From Cantharellus purpuraceus (taxonomy: Eukaryota; Basidiomycota; Agaricomycetes; Cantharellales; Hydnaceae), in the NCBI GenBank assembly GCA_025174535.1, contig JALBUN010000045.1:2418001-2482000 (forward strand): a stretch of 64,000 bases of DNA. Direction: 5' to 3'. A program made the translations under genes and the position numbers. The notes under the pieces are model-generated. The model made no database searches. It was not told the DNA's origin and saw only the letters and a program-made list of their open reading frames with translations. Below, in pieces: positions 24,174 through 35,554 of this stretch; positions within the stretch are counted from its first letter, which is position 1; each line of letters starts with the position of its first letter.

Positions 24174-24792
24174 TCAAGCCTTATTGCCTTCTAGAATTCC
24201 ACTGACAGCCTTGCCGATTTCATCCACACGTTGCTTGAAAGTTTTGAAGCGTTCTGCGCCATTAAGCGTCAAGAGAGTGGTGGGGTCTGCATCCATCGGA
24301 TTATAGAGTTTCAAAAACGGGTTGGCAAGCGAGCGGCGATATGCTGAGTGAAGCGCTTTGAAAATCTGTTGGAAATGTCGCCAAGAGGAAAACATGCGTA
24401 AGAGATAGTGTGACGCATTGCAATAGATGGCAGACCAAAACAACATCTGCGTCGCGCACGACAGCATCTGACAAGGCCAAAGCGATGACGATCCTCAGCT
24501 TCATTGGCGTCACGTAGCCATATACAGCTAAATCCTCCATGGAGTATAGCAAGCCAAGATAGCATTCGCTCTGCTTCGAACCTGCGGCCACTGCCTTGAA
24601 TGTGAGCTAAAAGAAACAATGTGAGCTAATAGACAAAACCCCACATCTCTCTTCGATCACGTCAAGACTGGTGTGTGCAACGTAGTGATACTTGAGGTCA
24701 TCTTGTTTTGTCGATGTGAAGTTTCGAATAAGGATTGGATGATTTTGAGGAGAGATGAACGCTGCTGCGTTCAGGCGCATCGGAGCAGGCAT
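24174..24792 (-). CDS. TCA17: TRAPP complex subunit, TRAPPC2L/Tca17 family (longin fold)
   Basis: Small sedlin/longin-fold protein of the TRAPP tethering complexes in Golgi traffic. Exon 1 (start 24792) reads 'MPAPMRLNAAAFISPQNHPI' and 'KYHYVAHTSLDVIEER'. Exon 2 reads 'ECYLGLLYSMEDLAVYGYVT', then 'KLRIVIALALSDAVVRDADV'. Exon 3 reads 'IFKALHSAYRRSLANPFLKL', matching the family's conserved 'HxxYxxxxxNPF' ending. The C-terminal extension '..VDEIGKAVSGILEGNKA' is typical of fungal members. Met at 24780 (MRLNAAAF) is an alternative start closer to the usual family length. It is convergent with DYS1. Confidence 0.87.
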
Positions 24793-25000
24793 CTCCAGGC
24801 AATATTTGGCCTGATGATGGTGACAAAGACGTTGACATACGGCACGTGATCATTTCACGGACATTCCTAGAGCGCGACAGAGACAAAAGTACAGATCATT
24901 TCTGGACAAGTAATTTTTTGACTTCCAAGCCAGTCCATCGTCAAACAACCATAAAGAATCATTGGATAATTCCTTCAAGCTGAATCGCAGAGTCGGTGAA

Positions 25001-26513
25001 TCACTTTGTTGGGGCAACATATGCGAGAAGGGTAGTTACGAACTGTACGATGTGGAAATATTTTATTATGAGCCATGGTCTTATGTTATCATACCGACTC
25101 ACGGTCGAACAGATGAGGGAGACCAAGACCAACAGAGCTAGGTGTTTGGGAGGAACAGCAACTTTCATAGGATTAATCGGGTATTCTTTATCTGAGGTCT
25201 TCGATGCTCGAAGTCCCGCTATTATGAAGCCGACATAAAACCTGAAATTTGGAAATGAATGTGGTTGTGATGACTTGACACTAGGCAACGCACCAGAGGA
25301 AAACGAATGAAATAATACTGTAACGTAAGGGTACATGAGAACTCGACACATGAAAGTGTGCGGGACGCACGTGAAGGTGAGTACGCCGTAATCATGCACA
25401 ATGGATACGAAGACCGAAACAGCAGCGGCGGTGTGGGCGAATCCGCCGATAGCAAGCAGGGGCTGCCTGCCATATAACAACAAAAGCGGCTAAACAACAA
25501 CCTATGCTTGAGTGGCTTCTTGAACAATATTATAACATGGCGCTCACCATCAAAAAATCGTTCGCTCCTCCCATTATGGATGCAACGATGAAGACATGAC
25601 TGATGTTCGGAAGGGACACTGAAAGCACAATATCAGTCTTTTGGTATACAACAGGTTGGACATGAACTCACATATCAACATAAAATCAACCAGTGCAAAT
25701 GTCATCGCTGCAAATAGGGATTGGGACATTGTACGGTCGAGAAGAAGTGATCTGAGAGCAGATTAATTCCTGATTCGGATTAGTGATGATAATGAAGCGC
25801 ATACATGATGTTAACTTCGACCATTCTAACCGGGGGTAACATTGTCAGCAAGAAATGAAGGGGAAAGAGAAATATCATCGAACCCATGGATGATGGCCTA
25901 CAACACTGAGTTGGCACTGAGACAATGATGTGTACGGGACTGCTTACCAAAACAAACGTGCTTCGTGTAGTTCCACCGGCTTGAAAGAACATGATGGTAG
26001 CAAAAGCGGCAACCGTAACGAACCACATGGCGCACAGACGAGGCAATGACCAAAGGTTTGCATACGACCACCATTGCCTAGTTGTACATAGGGCAAAAAG
26101 GGCACCAACGAGGGGCATGCCGGCTGCGAGTATGAAGAATGCAACACGGGTCTGCGCTTCCCTGGGGGTCAAACCACTCTCAAAAGAATCTACCGTTACA
26201 AGGCTGAGGAGTACGATACAAATATTAAAACTGGTTGCGCACTATGGGCACCTTATTATAGAGGTTGTTAAAAATGAAGGGAAAAGGAATGGTGAGCCCC
26301 CACCTGGTATAATGGTGTCATTTACGATTTTGATAGCGATAGTGGGCATTGTGCAGAGACGAGGAGGAGGGGGACTTCGTTGCGTACAACGACACTGAGC
26401 TCTAGAGTGGGGAGGAGTGTAGTTCAGGAAATATTTGTTATACGTAGAAGTCACGATCGCGAATGCACTTGAGGAAGGGAATTCGAAGAGCGCTGTCAGC
26501 AGTCTGATCATGA
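25001..26513 (-). CDS. unidentified multi-exon polytopic membrane protein
   Basis: I do not recognise this family. On the minus strand several consecutive open stretches encode strongly hydrophobic segments: 'FNICIVLLSLVTVDSF', 'VAFFILAAGMPLVGALFALC', 'AMWFVTVAAFATIMFFQAGG', 'SMIFLFPLHFLLTML', 'SLFAAMTFALVDFMLI' and 'FAHTAAAVSVFVSIVHDYGV'. The last ORF ends at 25001 with 'HLALLVLVSLICSTVSRY'. About seven transmembrane helices are suggested. Plausible GT..AG pairs link some pieces, for example 25940-25980, but I could not build one uninterrupted model. The 5' limit is uncertain: possible starts are at 26513 and at about 26350 ('MPTIAIKIV'). A fungal receptor-like or transporter-like protein is possible; no function is claimed. 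Confidence 0.45.
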
Positions 26514-26852
26514 TCATGGGGACTTAATGCGGGAGAGTAGCACAACCAGTATCTTTAACAGTGTAGCCTAGGCATTGCGTTTCATATCACTTTTGGCAGA
26601 GCAATAATAATTGCTATAGCTAGGATACAGGAAGCTGCGATTAAGCATATGTTCAGTCCACTTTGCCGCGGAATTAATCACGCACAAACTCATTTAGTCG
26701 TCAATGTCATTACAGTAATGATATTATTCGTCACGTTCGCATATTATCGTACAAGTCAAGCGTAATCCAGATACAGAATGCCTAAATGCGCAGGGAGAAA
26801 CAGACGTGTCTTAAACACGAAGACAATCAGGAGAAAAACAGTACTTCTGAGT

Positions 26853-29833
26853 TCAGTAAGGACTGTTGACTATGCTTGATCTGCTCTTAGTTGGGGTCGA
26901 CAAGGACTTTCGAGTGGCTGGTTTGAGCTGTTTCTTGTTTGTGGATAAAATATTGTCCTCGAGAGCAACGATCTAAAATAGTCTCCATCGTCAGTCGGTC
27001 TGTCAACGGGGTAAGGTAAGCTGCCCACAATGTCTTTGTCAGTTCCAAACTTGAAGTCGTCTTGCACTACTCTCTTGGGGTACCTGCGAACGTCCAATGA
27101 AGTTTGACCCACAGAGCCTGTATACATTGCAAAACCATACCATTGAATATCATACTTGTCAAGTTTACCCCGCTTGACTTTGTTGAAGTCCCACGCCACG
27201 ACAAACTGGCCATTGCCGGTTACAATGAGGTTCTCTTCCTGTCCTTCCGTCGAATTAAACCTAGGGGTTCATTTGTGAACATTTGCTTGGCAGTATCCAA
27301 ATAACATCTTTACCTCGCAGGCGTGAATGACACATTGCCTCCCATGTAAGTCACATGTTCGGGCTTCAATTGCAGCCTCTTTGGCATTGGTTTAGAACCT
27401 GCCGGGAAGCTCCGATCGAATCCCAAATTTCCCCTGTATCTCCCCTCGCCAATAAGGGTATCGATCAAAAGCAGGTATGTCTTGGTGGTAGCAATGATGT
27501 ACCGTCCGTTCGCAGTAACGTCAACACCAATAATCGGATCCCCAAGCGGTGGTAATGCCGTGTTCGCATTTTTTCCAACAACATCGAATAGCCGAAGGTC
27601 GCCCTTTTCGCTGGCCACAGCTAATTTGCCCTCCCCAGTTGTCGCAACGCATGAAAACTTGTTCTTTGACATGTATTGCTTGTATTGGCTATCCACCATC
27701 TTGTTACCAGACAGACGGGGGTCCACCCGGAACAAGGCATTGTGTGATGCACCAACGAGGGTTCGATCAGGTTGCGCCTGAGAAAACTTTGTATTCGGGG
27801 CAATGTGATCGACGGGCACATCGTCGTGAACCTTCCATTCCTCGACGACTTTCCCAGTTTCGATATCTAGATTGAACAGTGAGTTCGGGGCATCCGGGTT
27901 CTGCAATACCATGGAAGCTTCTTGATTGTGCAGCATCATCTAGGAACCGAAGATCAGAGGGCAGAGTCGTGATATTTTGGTTGAGAAGCACCTTCTTAGG
28001 AACAAAAACTTTGCCTTTTGGAGTTACGAGCTGGTTGATAGTAGCGACATATTGAAGTTCTCCCATATCGTTTGAGTTTTTGAACACACCAATCCTACCG
28101 CGATTCTCGACGTAGGACCGATATTTAGACACAGCGAGTTGCTTATTCACGCCGCCTTCTCGGAAAGCCTTGGCCTGGGGATCGGCGTCCTCCTCGTAAG
28201 CTTCCTCTTCCTCTGTAACGCAGTGAGCGATGTATACATTTGCTCGAACTCGCAACTCGAGCTTACCTTCCTCGAAACCCAACTCTGATGCAACTTCCTC
28301 TTCGTCCTCCTCATCCTCAGCTGTTCCATCTGCCATCTCAACATCCTCATCATAGGATCGCAGGGCATATTGTTGCTCGTCAGGCTGGCATCAGTCACGA
28401 ATTAGAGAAGCACACATTATCGTTGTCATAAGATATACAGACCTTAACCTTGTCCCAAGAAATGCCATGCAGCATTTCGTACTGACATTGAGCAAATGCT
28501 TCCTTGAATCGTTCAAAAGCCTCCATGTCATTGAACCTGATACAGTAGGACTGTTGTACCCCTCTAGGGGACAACTGATTCCAAGACATAGAATGGACGA
28601 CCTAATAGTCACAAAGGCATCAGTCCTGTCGTGTGAGCTATCGCCACAGGTTTGTCGTACCACTGCAAATTTAGGGTTCAAGTCAGACCCGATCTGATGG
28701 GACGCGAATGCATCACGGCCGCTTGCTTGGAGCCAGTCTGGAAACAAGGCGTAGCGGGTAAGAAAGTAAGGGCTACAGGTGACATGAAGAGGGAAAGAAA
28801 ACTCACAGTTGCGGTCCTCGTTTTCTATTATACAGGCCTCCACTTCCCCTTGGAGGCGGAACTGTGCACCATCCATATCCCATAGATACAAAGATGCAGG
28901 CTCGGAAATAACCACAGGTTTGTCGGAAAGCTGCGATTGAGATGGGAACTGTGATTGGTCTTCGGACGAGACCGACAAGTTCGCCATTGCGGAATCTAAA
29001 GTGGTACCACCGCGAGATCTGGACGCATTCTTTGACCCTTTGAACGTTGGCGAGCTAAATAGATTATAAGAAAGGCATAAACAAAGATACAAGAGTAAAC
29101 TTACTCATACACAAATTGCTGCAGATCTTCATCTGTGATGTCTGCTGAGCTCTTTCCATATTTACGTTCGTACATCGCCTTGTACATTGACGTTTGGAAA
29201 AAGGCCACAGTAGGTCCGTTTGCGCCAGTAGCGACATACTCGAACAGGTCATCTTCGTCGTCATCCATGTCACGCCACAAGAAGGTAGGTTGGCCCTCAA
29301 AGGTCCCGGAGCGGAACTGGAGGGCTTCGTCAATGAGAAAAGAGCGTTCCTGTTCGGCTATAACACAAATCGTGTCAGTTGATTTAAATAAGGCATCGCT
29401 CATCTGCGTACTCTCGTCGTCCTCGTCGAGTAGCAACTCTTCCCCCACTTCAAAGACGCGAGTAACGACAAGCTGAAAATGAAAGTCGGTGGTCATTACG
29501 CGCCGAATGGTTGCCATGGCATTTTGGTAGCTTGAATCAAGGTCATTCATAGTACCACGATGCTGTAAACGCGGGAAAGGTCGACTCACATGCATTCACG
29601 CGACCCCTTTACGCTATCCGACCGCACCAGATAGAGCTGTCCCGTGGATATCTGTGCTAGTTCGGTAGCATTGGGATCACCTATGTGCAGACGAAGCCCA
29701 TGAACGTGTATAAAATGGGAGTGTGGGGGCAGACTCACTCCAGACCTTGCCAAACACTGCAAATTGAAGTCAGAACGCAGGTCAGACGGAACTATATAGA
29801 CAAAAGTTACTAACAACTCTTGAGCATAAACAT
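26853..29833 (-). CDS. VID27: VID27-like protein (vacuolar import and degradation)
   Basis: Cytoplasmic protein of the Vid27 family, genetically linked in yeast to vacuolar import and degradation of FBPase. The start at 29833 reads 'MFMLKSLFGKVWSGD' after two introns, then 'ELAQISTGQLYLVRSDSVKG'. A PH-like middle part follows, with 'HVTYMGG' and acidic linkers (EDEEDEEEVASELGF). The C-terminal beta-propeller-like VID27 domain reads 'LFNLDIETGKVVEEWKVHDD', 'KNKFSCVATTGEGKLAVASE', 'KGDLRLFDVVGK', 'DPIIGVDVTANGRYIIATTK' and 'FVVAWDFNKVKRGKLDKYDI'. The tail is '..KYDIQ|RYPKRVVQDDFKFGTD' followed by 'IVALEDNILSTNKKQLKP'. The end at 26853 comes from a predicted last intron (gttgac..tttag). Family call is secure. 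Confidence 0.92.
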
Positions 29834-30131
29834 GATGCAATGTTTAGCAGCGTATAGAGGTTGTCGCGAGTGGCAGAAAGCAAAGTGCAGATGTCGCCAC
29901 TCGAACGGTGATTACGTCATCGCAAGAGTCCAGCCGCAACCCAAAATGTCTAGTCAAGGGTTCTCCCCACAGCACACAAGTATGAAACATGTCTGCCCAG
30001 CCTATGTGCACGCTAACTAGTCGCTCTCCAGTGGATTCACCAACCAGTGACATAAGGCGTCGCAGATCCAACGGCACTCCACCAAGAATGACCATGTCTG
30101 GCGCGGTGCGTCACGCGTCCTCTCCTGCGAA

Positions 30132-30371
30132 ATGAACACTCATATGGACCTTGCCCAGTTTCCGGACGAATCCGAGCGAGGCCGCTCGCCATCATCCACG
30201 ATATTCGGTTCATCGGCGTCAAGTACACGGCTAGCAGAACCATCTCCAGTCTTAACACCATGGGGGATGAACTCGCTCCGTAAAGGGATCATCAAGGCGG
30301 ACCACGCTATGACGACTACGTTTGATCGTTCTGATGCAGAGTTGTACGCTTTATGGGCGCCGGCTCGGTAG
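30132..30371 (+). other. possible small gene in the VID27/ERJ5 divergent gap
   Basis: The 875 bp between the VID27 and ERJ5 starts holds no recognised gene. One plus-strand ATG-initiated frame of 79 codons (MNTHMDLAQFPDESERG..) is Ser/Pro-rich and ends '..ELYALWAPAR'. The opposite strand is open over the same span for about 100 codons ('GFKKDVWAVARRHGG..', ending ..GNWARSI). Neither resembles a family I know. The region may be regulatory only. Confidence 0.25.
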
Positions 30372-30707
30372 GAGCTGGACGAGAATGGTTCTGCCGCGGT
30401 CAAGGGAGACGATTGCCATGAGGCGCCACCGTGTCTGCGAGCCACAGCCCAAACATCCTTTTTGAAACCCTAGTCAGGCTTGTAAATGTCAAACAGTAAT
30501 GCTTGTCATGGCGTTTGGCTCACCAACGGCTGCCTTGGCTATATTGCATCCGCTCCTTATGGCTGCAGGCATCGACTTATTTGTTAAATCACAAGTGTGC
30601 GCACGGGGCGCTGTAATGCGTTCATCAAGGGTTGTTTGTGTACGCGTTGTGGGCGCCCCTCCCAAATCTTTCACCCCGTCACTGCAATCTTAAATTTTAC
30701 ATTCCTC

Positions 30708-32119
30708 ATGAGGATTCTCCTAATATTCTCATTCGTTGCATTGCTCGTTCTTACAGCGTACGGGTGAGGCTGAATCAATCTGCTTTTGTGACAAATCTGA
30801 TGAGTTGTCGTCAAGTTGGGATAAAGTATGTTTCTTAATTGTGTTTGACACGATCAGATGGCTTATGCATGAGGCAGTATGACCATGAGATATTCGACCT
30901 TGTGAGTGAACTAGAGACGGCAGAAGGTAGCTTGCATAATTGTTTGCGGATGCACAACCTGATTCAGATGAACTCTAGGGAAGGGGACTACATTCTATTC
31001 TTTTCTGGGTGTCGACTCGACGGCATCGATAGCGGACATTGGTAAGGCCTATAGAAAGAAGAGTGAGTTCACTTGTATATCCTGCGTATCTATCAGCTCA
31101 TGAGTGGCAGGCATCGTGCTACAGTGCGTTTACCAGTGCAACCCGCCGTCGAAATAATGCATGCTTACATGTCAAGTCAGCCCGGATAAAAACCCTGGCA
31201 TCAAGGGGACTCATGAGCGGTTTTCTAGACTTGGCGTGATATCTACAATACTAAGGAACGAGGAGAGCCGAAAGCGTTACGACTTTTTCTACAAGAACGG
31301 CGTTCCCAAATGGCGAGGTGCGAGTCTACGGAGAGTTCTTACGAGCTCCGCGTGTTGATGATGGCTTCTATACAGGCACAGGATATTACTACTCACGCTT
31401 CCGGCCAGGGCTCGGAGTGAGTCATCGATGGTCGCATTTCAAAACATAGACTGACCTTGCCGGTGGAGACCGTGCTCACATTCTTAATCATCTTTAGCAC
31501 CGGTTTGCAGTACGTTATCCAGCGAATAAACTACAAGAGCGACTTGGCGCGCATTCAGCAATTTGTGAGCAAGGCTAGATTGGCTGCATGGGGCGCTAAG
31601 CTAAATCGTATAGAGGGGAAGCGGAAGGTGCCGTCACGGAGATTTGCTGAACCATGCACGATGAAACGCTGATTGTCGGTCTAGGTCAAGGTGAATGTGG
31701 GCGGTGGATTGCATGTGGACGAGGACGGCGAGGAGCACTCGAACGGAGGCAAATGGATAGAGATGATTGTAGAGGGGGACAAAGTGCATATTGTGTGTGA
31801 CCTGCCTCTCACTGGTCCTGGCTCACCTGACCTAGTGTGGTGACAGCTGGAACCTGATGGACAACTCTTACCCCTGGACAATTCCGCGGCAACTCCGCCG
31901 GCACTCGATCGGACATGGTTTCTGGCACTGGCCAAGTCGGCGTATGCGTATATGCGCGCACCTGCGTCGCAAACGGCACGCGAGGAGAGCGAAGAGGAGG
32001 GTGAGGATGCGGCGACGGACAGTGCGTCGGACGTGGGTAGCCGGCTATCAAAGGGGCGAATGGCAGCAGCCACTATGGCAGGGGGCAGGAGACGGAAAGC
32101 AGTGAAGAGACGGGCATGA
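30708..32119 (+). CDS. ERJ5: ER membrane J-domain protein, ERJ5-like
   Basis: Type I-like ER J-protein. A signal peptide ([19 protein letters not shown]) is followed by '[20 protein letters not shown]'. The J domain reads '[20 protein letters not shown]' and 'AYRKK', then after an intron '[20 protein letters not shown]' and '[19 protein letters not shown]'. A transmembrane helix '[20 protein letters not shown]' and a cytosolic basic/acidic tail ending '..[12 protein letters not shown]' come next. The canonical HPD tripeptide that triggers Hsp70 ATPase reads Ser-Pro-Asp (AGC CCG GAT at about 31178-31186), and the preceding helix II end is shortened in every splice join I can make. Otherwise the fungal Erj5 pattern ([25 protein letters not shown]) is complete. 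Confidence 0.87.
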
Positions 32120-32388
32120 TCCGAATTCTGTAATTCGCATTATAATAGGAGCCGTCTTGGTCAACAGAGGCCGAGCAAGATCAACGCTGGAGACGCCGTG
32201 GACGCCGATTTGCCAACGACGTGCGCTGAGCATCGAAGACGACGGCCGCGAAATTAGGAGGAAACTGGCATTTGGTCCGCCCTTTTCCACAGCGTGTGGG
32301 CGGCGCTGATTGGTGCGATACCGCCACCCCCCCTTATCCACCCAATGGCCAGGCGCAATTACTTTTAAACTCCGCCAGTCCACAATCG

Positions 32389-32396
32389 TATATAAG
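32389..32396 (+). promoter_or_regulatory. TATA box of GLN1
   Basis: TATATAAG lies 86-93 bp before the glutamine synthetase start codon. A CCAAT box is at 32342-32346 and an inverted one (ATTGG) near 32309-32313. This is the clearest core promoter in the window, fitting a highly expressed gene. Confidence 0.6.
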
Positions 32397-32481
32397 TAGT
32401 TTCTGTCGACCGGTTGACTTTCATCCTGACCCGTTCCCCGAACGAGAGCACATATAACCTCGTTAATTTCTATTCGCTACC

Positions 32482-33769
32482 ATGTCGACTCCTACCTGGC
32501 GTGCTGATCTTCTACAGCACTTTCTCGCTCTTCCTCAGGGTGACAGTATTCAGGCAGAGTGTATGGTTTTTAACACTCCCTTTTCTCAACTGGACGCGCT
32601 TTTTAACCCCACACACAGACGTCTGGATCGATGGCGATGGCGGTCTGCGCTCAAAGACGACTGTAAGTGGCTATCCCGTGCTATTTGTCTCCTGCTCACC
32701 GCACTCTGCCTTTTTGCAGACCGTGACAAAGAAAGTGAAGGACCTTGGTGACCTCCGCGTCTGGGATTTCGACGGCTCGTCAACCAACCAGGCCCCGGGC
32801 CATGACTCGGATGTCTATCTCCGTCCTGCTGCTATCTTCAAGGACCCTTTCCGTGGCGGCGATAACATCCTCGTCCTTGCCGAGACGTATAACAATGACG
32901 GCACACCCAACAAGACCAACCACCGTCACCACGCCAAAAAGTCGATGGACCTTGCAAAGGATGCCGTACCATGGTTCGGCATTGAACAAGAGTACACTCT
33001 TTTCGACGCAGATGGAACACCATACGGTTGGCCTAAGGGTGGCTTCCCCGGTCCTCAGGGTCCTTACTATTGCGGAGCTGGTTGGTGACCTCTTTTCCAG
33101 ACAAGCTATTCGTTCGCTGACAGTGTATATGCGTAGGCACTGGGAAGGTTTTTGCTCGTGACCTCATCGAGGCTCATTACCGGGCTTGCCTCTACGCTGG
33201 CATTCAGATCAGCGGTATCAATGCCGAGGTGATGCCGTCCCAGTGGGAATTCCAGGTCGGCCCGTGCGAAGGTATCTCAATGGGTGACCATTTATGGATG
33301 GCCCGCTACCTCCTCGTCCGCGTCGCTGAGATGTGGAGTGTTAAAGTGTCGTTCCACCCCAAGCCTCTCCAGGGCGACTGGAATGGTGCCGGTTGTCACA
33401 CGAACTACTCCACCAAGGAGATGCGGGAGCCGGGAGGGTTGAAGAAGATTGAGGAAGCCATTGAGAAGTTTGCGAAAAAGCATGCAGAGCACATTAGCGT
33501 GTATGGAGAGGACAATGACATGAGGTTGACGGGAAGGCACGAGACTGGCCACATCTCGAGCTTCAGCTCGGGTGTTGCCAACCGTGGTGCAAGCATTCGT
33601 ATTCCAAGGCACGTCGCTGGGCAGGGCTTCGGATACCTGGAAGATAGGCGCCCTGCCTCAAACATTGGTGGGTATCGTTCAGTGCATTCTGATACCTCTT
33701 CTGACTCTTCTTGCAGACCCATACCGCGTCACTGGAATTATCGTGGAGACCACTCTTCTTAACCAATGA
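32482..33769 (+). CDS. GLN1: glutamine synthetase (eukaryotic type II)
   Basis: ATP-dependent ligation of ammonia to glutamate; cytosolic, central to nitrogen assimilation. The start is [12 protein letters not shown]. Exon 1 ends '..GDSIQAEY' and joins '[14 protein letters not shown]'. Then come '[20 protein letters not shown]' (beta-grasp), '[20 protein letters not shown]', '[12 protein letters not shown]' with metal-binding Glu, '[20 protein letters not shown]', '[20 protein letters not shown]', '[19 protein letters not shown]', '[20 protein letters not shown]' and '[20 protein letters not shown]', ending '[13 protein letters not shown]'. All signature elements of GS-II are present; length is about 355 residues. 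Four short introns are inferred. A TATA box lies about 90 bp upstream. Confidence 0.97.
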
Positions 33770-33920
33770 TTGCACAACCTTCGGTCGGAAGCAATCGACA
33801 TTCGTAGTTAATCATTCATTGCCTAGTAACTGGACAGAAGTTTTATCATAAGTACACCGTTTGCTTACACCCGTGTGATGCAAAGTCAGAGCGTCCACAA
33901 GAGCCCTCAAGTATTTCCTT

Positions 33921-35443
33921 ATGCCGCCACGAGCATCATCGTCTGTTGCTGCATCTTCCAATGCAAAGCTTGCACTGCCTACATTCCTGAAAATGCTCAC
34001 TGCGGGTGGTATGCCCATGGACAAGGCCATGGCCGCCGCCTCCAAAATGTATGGCTCATAAGTACCCCGCAGTATATATGCTTGTGTCAACTGAAAAGTG
34101 TTTCCATGTAAGATCAGATACAAAACGTACGACACCCCGGCGTCGCTCGGGCAGCTCACGGACGGCACGCTCTCCGCACTCCATGTCGAAGATAAGGAGC
34201 AGCGCAAGCTCGTACTTGCCGCCGTGAAGAAAGCTGGGTACAAGAATGGCGCGTCTGGGCTCGCGTCTGATCCAGCAGCTGTTGCGTCGTCGGCCGCTGC
34301 TGCGCTAGCGGCCAAGTCCAAGCCTTCTGCATCGAGTACTGTGCGTGTTGCGGCACGGGAGTACATGAAAGTATTGACGCTACATGTACCTTTTGCGACT
34401 AGAAGAAAAAGGCCTCTCCTAGGAAACGCAAGCGTGACGACGATCTCAACGAGTTTCTCCCAGAGGGACCGCAAGATGAAGCTGCACAATACGGTAGCTT
34501 TGATTTTGACGAGCTCTTGGATGAGCAGGTGCGTTCTCCTCTGGCGGTAGTTTTATCTCGTACGTGTAAATGCTTGTTTGCAGGCGTTGATGACCAAGTC
34601 TGTCATCGTGAATCGCTCACCAGTGATGACGGCGTGGGCAATGGTCGTCGCAGAACGTTTAGGGTTCAAGCGCGAAGAAGCACTAAGCATTGGCATGTCC
34701 ATGATGTCATTCACTTGCGACGTCATTGGTGTAATCATCCCTCATTTCTAGCGTCTGTATACACAGAGATGAATGCAACAAGCAAAGGGGTCAAGTTGGG
34801 TATATTCGAAGAAGGCAAAGAGAAAGGAATGGAAGCCACTCAGGGAGGCGGTCAACCATATGTCGACTTCATGGGCCGAAGGTGGGCATTCATGCTACCG
34901 AGTGGGTGTTTACATGTACTAACCAATTCACTGACAGGATGTAAGAACCACCTGATGTCTGTTGCACCACGAATAACTCAAATCACATACTCCAGACCTG
35001 TCTTCTCCACACAATCTTCGCAGTGGCGCGCACTCCTGAAGGGCGAGCCAGTATCTCCATCTTCAGCATTCAGGTACATTACCAATTCCCTCCGTCAAAC
35101 GACGGGACACATTATCGGTGCAATGCGGCTCCTCGCCAAGACGTACTCGCCACAGGAGCTAAACCGCGTTGCCTTCTCGCTATATGCAGATTTCCGACCC
35201 CAGGTAGATGGGTGGGGAAAAAAAGGCGAGGTCAAATGTGAGACGATTCTAGGGGCCAGACGGACTAGCTTGGCGATTGAGGAAAGAAGTGAGGCGAAGA
35301 TTATACATCCTGCACCACCAGATGAGCGTGCGCAGGAACCGGACATGAAGAAGCCAAAGGTAGAGGACATGTCAGTAGAAGAGTATGAAGCCGCATTGGA
35401 TGACGAAGGATATGAGGTCATTTTTGCGGGAGATGGAGCATAA
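33921..35443 (+). CDS. conserved fungal protein of unknown function
   Basis: I know this type of sequence from fungal genomes but no function for it. The start is 'MPPRASSSVAASSNAKLALP' with 'FLKMLTAGGMPMDKAMAAAS'. An exon 'YKTYDTPASLGQLTDGTLSA' and 'EDKEQRKLVLAAVKKAGYK' follows, a helical small-domain look. A basic nuclear-type stretch 'KKKASPRKRKRDDDLNEFLP' comes next. The conserved C-terminal half reads 'VNRSPVMTAWAMVVAERLGF', 'KREEALSIASVYTEMNATSK', 'PYVDFMGRRPVF', 'FRYITNSLRQTTGHIIGAMR' and 'QELNRVAFSLYADFRPQVDG'. The acidic tail is '..EEYEAALDDEGYEVIFAGDGA'. It is probably nuclear given the KRKR motif. It follows GLN1 by 151 bp on the same strand. Confidence 0.75.
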
Positions 35444-35554
35444 CCATTGGTATCTGAGGGGCTCATCCTATACAGAAGTCGACATAATGTACTGGTAGAG
35501 GTTCTATAGTGCCAATAACAGAAACGCTTGTGCCAAATGGGGTCACTGACTACG

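Noticed and set aside
30320..30680. Similar words coding 'YALWAP' at 30340 and 30640 as a possible repeat
   Set aside because: The match is about 20 bp with several mismatches and no flanking similarity; likely chance.
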